Source of the DNA: an uncultured Porphyromonadaceae bacterium
Lineage (GTDB): Bacteria; Bacteroidota; Bacteroidia; Bacteroidales; Muribaculaceae
Assembly: GCA_902495245.1 (NCBI GenBank)
Contig: CABUWI010000020.1
Coordinates: 1 to 20,684 of the forward strand
Direction: 5' to 3'
DNA: 20,684 bases
Part shown: positions 1 to 5,248 of the stretch, one piece after another
Layout of the letters: every line of letters starts with the position of its first letter
Position numbering within the stretch: the first letter of the stretch is position 1
Made by a program: the position numbers and the translations under genes
Notes under the pieces: model-generated
Databases searched by the model: none
The model's input: only the letters and a program-made list of their open reading frames with translations
Told to the model about the DNA's origin: nothing

Positions 1-430
1 CCCCGATGCTGTCATTTGATGCGATAAAATAATACATCACGCCATCCAGTCCGGCAGAAAAAGTTGGCATTGCCTTTTCAACGGCAACATCAATAAGTTC
101 GGCAACGCTTTTGCCAAATACAGAATCAATGGCTACCTTTAGTGCTGGAATCTCTTTGATATTCACACTATCAGAATAGACAATTCCATGCGGCCGTTTT
201 TCAATAAGTATCAGACTATCACATTTAGTTGACAAACTAATGCCATATCTGTTAGAGAAGGAAGGCAAGACGATTATTCCACACTTGCGTTCCTGAGTGA
301 GTAACGACTGACTATATTGTTCCACAAACTCCCGGCTGTCGTTTACCGGGTCAAGATGGCTTTGCGCCCGGAGGTTACAGGAGAGAGCAAAGCCAACACA
401 CAGAATCAATATCTTATAGAGTGTTGCCAT
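1..430 (-). CDS. Exported protein of unknown function, 5' part only (runs off the window)
   Basis: An open frame of 143 codons begins at ATG 428-430 and stays open to base 1, so the C-terminus lies outside the window. The N-terminus (MATLYKILILCVGFALSC, then NLRAQS) is a signal peptide: a short hydrophobic stretch followed by RAQS, where type I cleavage is likely. Cys18 in ALSC could instead be a weak lipobox. The mature part is mixed polar with no motif I recognise, so I give no function. GC content is modest, lower than the genes to the right. A TAACTTTG promoter element (434-441) lies only 3 nt before the ATG, so either the mRNA is nearly leaderless or the true start differs. The next in-frame ATG is far downstream and would lose the signal peptide, so I keep this start. 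Confidence 0.7.
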   Translation of the reverse strand, partial: MATLYKILILCVGFALSCNLRAQSHLDPVNDSREFVEQYSQSLLTQERKCGIIVLPSFSNRYGISLSTKCDSLILIEKRPHGIVYSDSVNIKEIPALKVAIDSVFGKSVAELIDVAVEKAMPTFSAGLDGVMYYFIASNDSIG

Positions 431-433
431 ATG

Positions 434-441
434 CAAAGTTA
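434..441 (-). promoter_or_regulatory. Bacteroidetes -7 element upstream of the exported protein
   Basis: On the minus strand this reads TAACTTTG, a perfect TAnnTTTG. No convincing TTG is seen 19-20 nt upstream. The element is unusually close (3 nt) to the ATG. Confidence 0.45.
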
Positions 442-706
442 CAACAAAAATTCTGTAACCCAGTGATAATCGGGCAAAAAAATCCGCATCTCCACAGCAG
501 CCACCATGAAAGTTGTTTTTCAGATATTAACCTTCGCTACATCGGGGCCATGACTCCACGACGTTATCGGAGTTTATCACCAACGAACTTTGCCGTTTGA
601 GTTCACCGACAAGTTGCGACGTTGCAAGAGTGCAAGGAGCATCAATGAGCAGGGGCACATGGCCCGGCATGCCGTTGATGCGATGTCGTCCGTTACGGCG
701 GACGCA

Positions 707-717
707 CGCGCCGTGCA
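707..717. repeat. Left 11-bp direct repeat (probable target-site duplication) of MITE copy 1
   Basis: It reads CGCGCCGTGCA and matches the right-side CGGGCCGTGCG (1159-1169) at 9 of 11 positions. Joining the flanks without the element restores a REP hairpin, GGACGCACG-GGC-CGTGCGTCC. Confidence 0.6.
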
Positions 718-1158
718 ATGCGGTTCAAATAAGGTCATACAATGCCCGCAGGGCATAATCTTTACGTTAACCCCGTCATGGCGCACAGCGCCTTGGCGGG
801 GTAGCTGACCGTTCCCTCCCTAATGTTGCCCGTCAGGGCATCATCTAATTTGCGAGACTCCGAACCTTTCGCTAACATTGCCTCGTGAGCCATACGTTTC
901 TGTTATATCACATCGTGATTTCGACTAAAGAATGGCGACCGGTGCTGACAATATGCTCGTGGCTAAGGAAGTGCCGTCAGATGACCCGTCTATGATTGCG
1001 ATAATAACATCTTTGCGAAAAGAAGACAGACGATGCCCTTCGGGCAACGCGATGAGGGGGAGTGCCGCTACCCCGCCAAGGCGCTGCGCGCCATGACGGG
1101 GTTAACGTAAAGATTATGCCCTGCGGGCAATCTGCGGCCTTATTTGAACCGCATTGCA
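718..1158. mobile_element. MITE-like inverted-repeat element, copy 1 (441 bp)
   Basis: The left arm 718-805 (starting ATGCGGTTCAAATAAGG) is the inverted complement of 1067-1154 at about 82 of 88 positions. The mismatches cluster in one 8-nt patch just inside the shared end. A second, weaker inverted block containing TTGCCC...GGGCA palindromes lies inside each arm. The centre, about 866-975, is unique and codes for nothing convincing. There is no transposase, so the element would need one in trans. A second copy with near-identical arms is at 13381-13886. Open frames across it are repeat-derived and I reject them. The rest of the gene-free stretch 431-1277 (442-700 and 1174-1277) holds no feature beyond the REP remnants. 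Confidence 0.75.
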
Positions 1159-1169
1159 CGGGCCGTGCG
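1159..1169. repeat. Right 11-bp direct repeat of MITE copy 1
   Basis: It reads CGGGCCGTGCG, partner of 707-717. It continues into TCCATACAG, the outer end of the REP hairpin that seems to have been the insertion target. Confidence 0.6.
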
Positions 1170-1277
1170 TCCATACAGAATTTACGAAACCTATATTTTG
1201 CACCAATTTCATAAGTTAGCGAAATGTTTGACGATGCTCTGCGGCTCCGATAAACAACCGAGCAGCGGAAATGTGTT

Positions 1278-1730
1278 CTATAAATACTTTTTCATTATGT
1301 AATTTTTCATTAAAATGCCTTGGCGTTCAACTTCTTGTAACTTGATTTTTTGAAATCCTCGCTTTTCAAAAAATGGTAGGGCTGTAATAGAGGCATGGAC
1401 AGTGATGCAATTTGTTACAATATCATCTTCCATGCGATTACATATCGCAGTTGCGACACCTTGCCTTTGATAATCTTTATGAACATACAGTTTATCCAAG
1501 TATCCCGTTTCGTCAATATCTCCAAACCCTATAATCAAATCATTTTCAACTGCAACATAAGTAAGATGTCTCAGAAATGAACTGTTCCAATCCTCTAAAT
1601 TGATATTTCCTGTTGCCCATGCATTTACCTGTTGTTCGGTGTAATCTTTTATATTTATAGTATGGACTGTTTCATAAAACAATCGTGCTATTTGTTCCAA
1701 ATCATCGGATTTATATTGCCTGATATTCAT
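1278..1730 (-). CDS. GNAT-family N-acetyltransferase
   Basis: This 150-aa protein has the size and layout of a single GNAT domain, which transfers an acetyl group from acetyl-CoA to an amine. The N-terminal MNIRQYKSDDLEQIARLFYE is the usual strand 1/helix 1 region. A central acidic strand (GFGDIDETGYLDKLYVHKD, about residues 68-86) leads into the pyrophosphate-binding loop YQRQGVAT (Q/R-x-x-G-x-A, about 87-94). The FFEKRGF near residue 120 is the common GNAT motif B ending. It resembles YafP/YjaB-type enzymes, but the substrate cannot be told. Its ATG directly follows the TAA of the upstream KilA-N gene with no gap, so the two are probably co-transcribed from the promoter at 2178-2185. Codon use is AT-rich compared with the genes after 2596, suggesting acquisition by transfer. 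Confidence 0.88.
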   Translation of the reverse strand: MNIRQYKSDDLEQIARLFYETVHTINIKDYTEQQVNAWATGNINLEDWNSSFLRHLTYVAVENDLIIGFGDIDETGYLDKLYVHKDYQRQGVATAICNRMEDDIVTNCITVHASITALPFFEKRGFQKIKLQEVERQGILMKNYIMKKYL

Positions 1731-2147
1731 TTATAATTTTAGTAATTTTCTGTCGTTGCCGCCGCTTTCCAAGACGCTCATCTGATGAATGGCTATTTGG
1801 TTCAGCTTTACAAGGCGTTCGCTCTGCGTCATTCCCTGCTCGATGAAAACCGCATTGAGGTTCTCCATATTTGACAGGCAGATAAGTTCGTTGATTGTTG
1901 CATAGTCGCGTATGTTCCCTTTGAGACCGGACTGATTTTTAATTATGGCGAATTCGCCATAATTAAAATCGGGATTATACACTTTCTCCCAAATGCCGAT
2001 GTATTCAAGAGTGTTGCGGTTACGCAACCAATCGGTTATGAAAAAATCTCCGTCTTTGGCACGTAACATATCTGTCAGGCAGATATAGTCCTCGCCATTT
2101 ACTTTTATTACATTGACTTCGGTATTTTGAACTGTAATCTTTGTCAT
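1731..2147 (-). CDS. KilA-N domain protein, probably internally deleted
   Basis: I start at ATG 2145-2147 (MTKITVQNTEVNVIKVNG...), because a longer frame from 2189 would include the promoter itself. Residues 1 to about 68 match the start of the KilA-N DNA-binding domain as seen in Bacteroidetes (ITVQNTEV, DYICLTDM, FFITDWLRNRNTLEYIGIWE, NPDFNYGEF). From about residue 74 (KGNIRDYATINELICLSNMENLNAVFIEQG, QSERLVKLNQIAI) it matches, from memory, the far C-terminal part of the same family. The usual middle of roughly 130 residues (the rest of KilA-N and a linker) is missing with the frame intact, giving 138 aa instead of about 270. It may be a decayed remnant or a functional short form. It precedes the GNAT gene with no spacing and shares its low GC. 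Confidence 0.8.
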   Translation of the reverse strand: MTKITVQNTEVNVIKVNGEDYICLTDMLRAKDGDFFITDWLRNRNTLEYIGIWEKVYNPDFNYGEFAIIKNQSGLKGNIRDYATINELICLSNMENLNAVFIEQGMTQSERLVKLNQIAIHQMSVLESGGNDRKLLKL

Positions 2148-2177
2148 TGTTTCTGATATGGTGCATATGCCAATATG

Positions 2178-2185
2178 CAAAGTTA
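2178..2185 (-). promoter_or_regulatory. -7 promoter element for the KilA-N/GNAT pair
   Basis: The minus strand reads TAACTTTG followed by CATAT, 30 nt before the ATG at 2147. The -33 region is weak. The position rules out the longer upstream start. Confidence 0.55.
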
Positions 2186-2381
2186 ACACAAAATCCTGAC
2201 TTTTTGAGAAAATTGCAAAATGAGATGGTGCGGCGTCGGTGTGGAAAACGTGTGGAAAAGCGGTGGAAAGGGGTGTGGAAAACCGGCGGGGAGTGTGGAT
2301 TCGACGGGGGCGGGGAAAATTATCCTCGGTTATCCACTCAAAAATTAACAGATATTCGCGTAGTTTTCCGTAATTATTTAT

Positions 2382-2389
2382 TAACTTTG
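2382..2389 (+). promoter_or_regulatory. Candidate -7 promoter element for nadA
   Basis: TAACTTTG is a perfect TAnnTTTG, but there is no good TTG at the right distance upstream. It would give a leader of about 200 nt running through the right-hand DnaA boxes. Confidence 0.4.
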
Positions 2390-2448
2390 CATGTTGTTAA
2401 CAGTGTGTTGATAACTTGGTTAAATCGTTATGAATCAACAGTTTTATA

Positions 2449-2457
2449 TGTGGATAA
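2449..2457 (-). promoter_or_regulatory. Perfect consensus DnaA box
   Basis: It reads TGTGGATAA on the plus strand, TTATCCACA on the minus strand. It is the strongest box of the cluster and is flanked by TTATCAACA-type boxes at 2406-2414 and 2471-2479. Confidence 0.75.
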
Positions 2458-2595
2458 CTGCATGGAAAAGTGTTGATAAACGGTGAAAAGCCAAAAATGC
2501 AAGCATTGAGGCAAAAAGTTATGCCACTGTTTCAACAGGCTTTATTCTTTCTTTTTGATTTTTTCTTAAAAAAACTTTTATAAAAATAAAAAACG

Positions 2596-3531
2596 ATGGC
2601 CGACAACTCTGAACTGGTCGAAAAAATAAAAAGACTCAAGCGCGAGCGCAACGCCGTGGTGCTCGCTCACTATTATACGCGCGCGGAGATTCAGGATCTT
2701 GCCGACCACATCGGCGACTCACTGGCCCTGGCCCGCATTGCCGCAACGCTGCCCGAGCCGGTCATCGTGCTCTGCGGCGTGAATTTCATGGCCGACACGG
2801 CCAAGATTCTCTGCCCCGACAAGACGGTGCTGCTTCCCGACGTCGAGGCGGGTTGCTCACTGGCCGACAGCTGCCCGGCTCCGGAGTTCGAGGCCTTTGT
2901 GAAGGCTCACCCGGGCCATACGGTAATTTCTTATGTCAACACCTCGGCCGAGGTGAAGGCGCTGAGCGACGTACTCGTAACCTCGGGCAACGCCCGCAAA
3001 ATCGTCGAGACCTTCCCGAAGGAGGAGAAAATCATTTTCGGGCCTGACCGCAACCTGGGCAATTACATCAACTCGGTTACGGGGCGCGAGATGGTGCTCT
3101 GGGACGGCGCATGCCACGTTCACGAGCAATTTTCGGCCGAGAAGCTGATTGAGCTGAAACGTCAGCACCCCGAAGCGAAGGTGCTGGCCCACCCCGAGTG
3201 CAAGAAGCCGCTGCTGATGCTGGCCGACACCGTCGGGTCGACGGCCGTGTTGCTGAAGACGGCCGCCGAGGCTCCGGCAGGCACGGAGTTCATCGTGGTT
3301 ACGGAGAGCGGCATTCTGCACCAGATGCGCAAGCTCTGTCCCGACAAGACGTTCATTCCCGCTCCGCCGCTTGACAGCACCTGCGGCTGTAACGACTGTG
3401 CCTTCATGAAGCTCAACACCCTGCAAAAACTGGCCGACTGTCTGGAAAAGATGGCGCCGCAGGTCGAGGTAGACCCCGTGATAGCCGAAAAGGCGCGTCG
3501 CCCCATCGAGCGTATGCTTGAGCTGAGTTGA
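2596..3531 (+). CDS. nadA: Quinolinate synthase NadA
   Basis: NadA condenses iminoaspartate (made by NadB) with dihydroxyacetone phosphate to quinolinate in de novo NAD synthesis. It is a cytosolic enzyme with a [4Fe-4S] cluster. The 311-aa length is normal for the family. Diagnostic stretches are LAHYYTRAEIQDLADHIGDSL (about 23-43), CGVNFMADTAKIL (60-72), LPDVEAGCSLAD (80-91), GACHVHE (171-177) and STCGCNDCAFMKLN (261-274). The expected cluster ligands are Cys87, Cys173 and one of Cys263/265/268. The ATG is preceded by an A-rich leader and no Shine-Dalgarno site. It is the first gene to the right of the putative origin. nadB and nadC are not adjacent, so the pathway genes are dispersed. Confidence 0.97.
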   Translation: MADNSELVEKIKRLKRERNAVVLAHYYTRAEIQDLADHIGDSLALARIAATLPEPVIVLCGVNFMADTAKILCPDKTVLLPDVEAGCSLADSCPAPEFEAFVKAHPGHTVISYVNTSAEVKALSDVLVTSGNARKIVETFPKEEKIIFGPDRNLGNYINSVTGREMVLWDGACHVHEQFSAEKLIELKRQHPEAKVLAHPECKKPLLMLADTVGSTAVLLKTAAEAPAGTEFIVVTESGILHQMRKLCPDKTFIPAPPLDSTCGCNDCAFMKLNTLQKLADCLEKMAPQVEVDPVIAEKARRPIERMLELS

Positions 3532-3587
3532 ACAATAGCGCCGACTGAAACATTATAACTCTGAATAAATAACCCAAATTCAATTGT

Positions 3588-4481
3588 ATGGAACAACTCG
3601 ATAAATATCATCAGGCTGTCAAGGACTCGGCCGTGGTTGAAGACGATGCAGCGGTGAAGGCTGCCGTTGATAAGATTCTCAGCGAACATCTTCAGGAGAA
3701 CATGAACAAGGAGGTATATAAATCCGTGTTCAACTCGATTGACCTCACCACGCTGAACGCCACCGACTCGCCTCAGAGCGTGGCCCGCTTCACCGAGCGC
3801 GTCAATGCCTTTGACAACGAATATCCCCAGCTGCCCAACGTGGCCGCCATCTGCGTATATCCCAACTTCGTGCCGGTGGTGCGCACGGTGCTCGACGTTA
3901 CCGACGTGGAGATTGCCGCAGTGAGCGGTGGTTTCCCCTCGTCGCAGACCTTCCCCGAGGTAAAGATTGCCGAAACGGCTCTTGCAATCGAAGGGGGCGC
4001 CGATGAGATCGACATCGTGCTCAACGTAGGCAACTTCCTCGACGGCGACTATGAAGAAGTGTGCGACGAAATCGCCGAACTGAAACACTCGTGTCGCGGA
4101 GGCAAGCTGAAAGTCATCATTGAGAGCGGTGCGCTCAAAACCGCCGCCGCAATCAAGGCTGCGTCGGTGCTCTCGCTCTATTCGGGCGCCGATTTCCTGA
4201 AGACCTCGACCGGCAAGGAATATCCCGGCGCATCGCTCGAGGCCGCCTATGTGATGGCCCACTGCATCAAGGAATATTTCGAAAAGACCGGCAACCGCGT
4301 GGGCTTCAAGGCCGCCGGCGGCGTGCGCACAACCGAAGACGCCGTGAAATATTACACCATCATCAAGGAAGTGCTCGGCGAGGAATGGCTCGGCAACGAA
4401 TACTTCCGCATCGGCGCCAGCTCGCTGGCCAACGCCGTCCTGGCCGACATAGTCGACCAACCCGGCATCAAATTCTTCTGA
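3588..4481 (+). CDS. deoC: Deoxyribose-phosphate aldolase DeoC
   Basis: DeoC splits 2-deoxyribose 5-phosphate into glyceraldehyde 3-phosphate and acetaldehyde in deoxynucleoside breakdown. It is a cytosolic class I aldolase. The Schiff-base lysine is Lys205 in ADFLKTSTGK. Lys241 in VGFKAAGGVRT is the assisting lysine, and Asp142 in DEIDIVLNVG is the conserved acidic residue. At 297 aa it is longer than the roughly 220-260-aa form. The extra is an N-terminal helical segment of about 45 residues before IDLTTLN, as in the longer DeoC branch. It follows nadA by 56 nt, so the two may share a transcript; TAACTCTG at 3556 is only a near-match to a promoter. An 81-bp repeat follows it. Confidence 0.96.
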   Translation: MEQLDKYHQAVKDSAVVEDDAAVKAAVDKILSEHLQENMNKEVYKSVFNSIDLTTLNATDSPQSVARFTERVNAFDNEYPQLPNVAAICVYPNFVPVVRTVLDVTDVEIAAVSGGFPSSQTFPEVKIAETALAIEGGADEIDIVLNVGNFLDGDYEEVCDEIAELKHSCRGGKLKVIIESGALKTAAAIKAASVLSLYSGADFLKTSTGKEYPGASLEAAYVMAHCIKEYFEKTGNRVGFKAAGGVRTTEDAVKYYTIIKEVLGEEWLGNEYFRIGASSLANAVLADIVDQPGIKFF

Positions 4482-4488
4482 CGAAAAT

Positions 4489-4569
4489 CGTAGGGACGTG
4501 ACTTGGGCACGTGTCGCTGAAAATGCAACGTGCTTCGTGCCTGAAACGTGCCAAAGGCACGTCCCTACG
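4489..4569. repeat. Short variant of the GTAGGGACG palindromic repeat family (81 bp)
   Basis: The outer 12 nt are perfect inverted repeats (CGTAGGGACGTG at 4489-4500, CACGTCCCTACG at 4558-4569). Inside are further GGCACGTG/CACGTGCC-like palindromes. It shares the outer GTAGGGACG/CGTCCCTAC ends with the REP doublets elsewhere, but the hairpin arms use ACGTG instead of ACGCACG. It lies between deoC and the next gene and may act as a weak terminator or mRNA end. Confidence 0.7.
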
Positions 4570-4596
4570 CATATAATATCACATTAAACGATTGCA

Positions 4597-5133
4597 ATGA
4601 AAAAGTACTGGATCATAGTCGACGGCAAGCCGGTTGGCCCTTTCAGCCAGTCGGAACTTAAAGTGCGCAACGATTTCGGCGCGCAGCTGCCCGTGTGGTG
4701 TGCCGAGTTGCCTGACTGGACCACCGTAGGCAACCTGCCCGAACTGGCGTGTCTGCTCGAAGAAGAAGTCCCGGCCGAAGAGGCGCAGCCCGCGGCGGCC
4801 GAGAAGCCGCAGTCAGAACCGAAAGCCACGTTCGACAACATTGCCGGCATGCGTGCCTCGGCAATGTGGATTGACACCAAAGGCCCCGAAGAAATTGACG
4901 GCATGAAGCGTCCGAGCAGCTATATAGGCTGGAACATACTGATGCTCATCTGCTGCTGTCTGCCCGGCGGCATTGTCGGCATAATTTTCGGCTCGCAGGT
5001 CAATTCGCGCTGGATGCGCGGCGACGCCCGTGGAGCGCAGAAGGCATCGGATATAGCCGCCTGGTGTCTGATACTGTCGTTCGTCATCGGGCTGGTTGCA
5101 TGGCCTTTCCAGCTTGTATTTTCGGCAATCTGA
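4597..5133 (+). CDS. GYF_2 plus CD225/dispanin-like membrane protein
   Basis: This 178-aa protein has two recognisable parts. Residues 1 to about 52 (MKKYWIIVDGKPVGPFSQSEL... LPVWCAELPDWTTVGNLPEL) form a GYF_2-type domain, expected to bind short peptide segments in the cytoplasm. An acidic, Ala/Pro/Glu-rich linker follows (about 55-105). The C-terminal part (about 105-178) has two hydrophobic segments (about 113-134 and 154-176) with the CCCLPGGIVGIIFGSQVNSRW pattern and a conserved loop GDARGAQKASDIAAW, as in CD225/dispanin proteins. The pairing of these domains is frequent in Bacteroidetes, but its role is unknown. It reads in the same direction as its neighbours, and its 3' end may contain the promoter of the thiamin operon. 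Confidence 0.85.
   Translation: MKKYWIIVDGKPVGPFSQSELKVRNDFGAQLPVWCAELPDWTTVGNLPELACLLEEEVPAEEAQPAAAEKPQSEPKATFDNIAGMRASAMWIDTKGPEEIDGMKRPSSYIGWNILMLICCCLPGGIVGIIFGSQVNSRWMRGDARGAQKASDIAAWCLILSFVIGLVAWPFQLVFSAI
5096..5124 (+). promoter_or_regulatory. Weak candidate promoter for the thiamin operon, inside the upstream gene
   Basis: TTG (5096-5098), an 18-nt spacer, then TATTTTCG (5117-5124), one mismatch from TAnnTTTG. Only 32 nt separate the upstream stop from the riboswitch, so a dedicated promoter must lie about here or transcription reads through. Confidence 0.35.
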
Positions 5134-5159
5134 CGCCAACGGTCGTCATATACAATTCA

Positions 5160-5248
5160 ATTTTTAGGGGTGCGCGCGGTCAGAGCATCGCGAGCTGAGA
5201 TTACACCCTTCGAACCTGAACCGGTTAGTACCGGCGTAGAGAAAAAAT
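5160..5248 (+). promoter_or_regulatory. TPP (thiamin pyrophosphate) riboswitch, THI element
   Basis: The conserved core is in order: AGGGGTGC (5166-5173), CTGAGA (5195-5200), ACACCC (5203-5208), GAACCTGA (5212-5219) and the CCGGT/ACCGG hairpin with GTAGAG after it (5221-5240). The closing P1 helix can form between TTTTTA (5161-5166) and the A-run (5242-5247) directly before the ATG at 5249. Ligand binding would therefore hide the ribosome-entry region, suggesting control of translation initiation. No intrinsic terminator fits between aptamer and start. It controls the TonB receptor and pnuT. Confidence 0.95.

Larger units (their letters stand above)
2220..2595. other. Probable chromosomal replication origin (oriC): DnaA-box cluster plus AT-rich tract
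   Basis: Within 240 bp are one perfect DnaA box (TTATCCACA, minus, 2449-2457), three one-mismatch boxes (TTATCCACT plus 2330-2338; TGTTGATAA 2406-2414 and 2471-2479) and three TGTGGAAAA boxes (2240-2248, 2251-2259, 2274-2282). Weaker ones lie at 2262-2270 and 2294-2302. The left boxes start at 2240, 2251, 2262, 2274 and 2294, close to helical phasing. A strongly T- then A-rich tract at 2540-2594 could be the unwinding element. All genes to the left read leftward and most to the right read rightward, as expected around an origin. The stretch has no credible gene, and dnaA is not in the window. Confidence 0.72.

Noticed and set aside
490..700. A decayed gene in the stretch before MITE copy 1
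   Set aside because: Only very short frames are present and none resembles a known family.
527..808. Overlapping short open frames on both strands (63-72 codons)
   Set aside because: They run through MITE arm and REP sequence, have no leader or promoter, and equivalent frames recur at the other repeat copy.
977..1174. 65-codon minus-strand frame
   Set aside because: It is the translation of the MITE right arm; the same peptide appears at 13693-13887.
1278..2147. GNAT toxin with the upstream gene as antitoxin
   Set aside because: The upstream protein is a KilA-N remnant, not a ribbon-helix-helix antitoxin, and the GNAT lacks features I could tie to tRNA-acetylating toxins.
2141..2476. 111-codon plus-strand frame
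   Set aside because: It covers the DnaA-box array and the KilA-N promoter; its composition is driven by TGTGGAAAA repeats and no protein motif is present.
3162..4460. 432-codon minus-strand frame opposite nadA and deoC
   Set aside because: A shadow of two unmistakable genes in GC-rich DNA; no family features.
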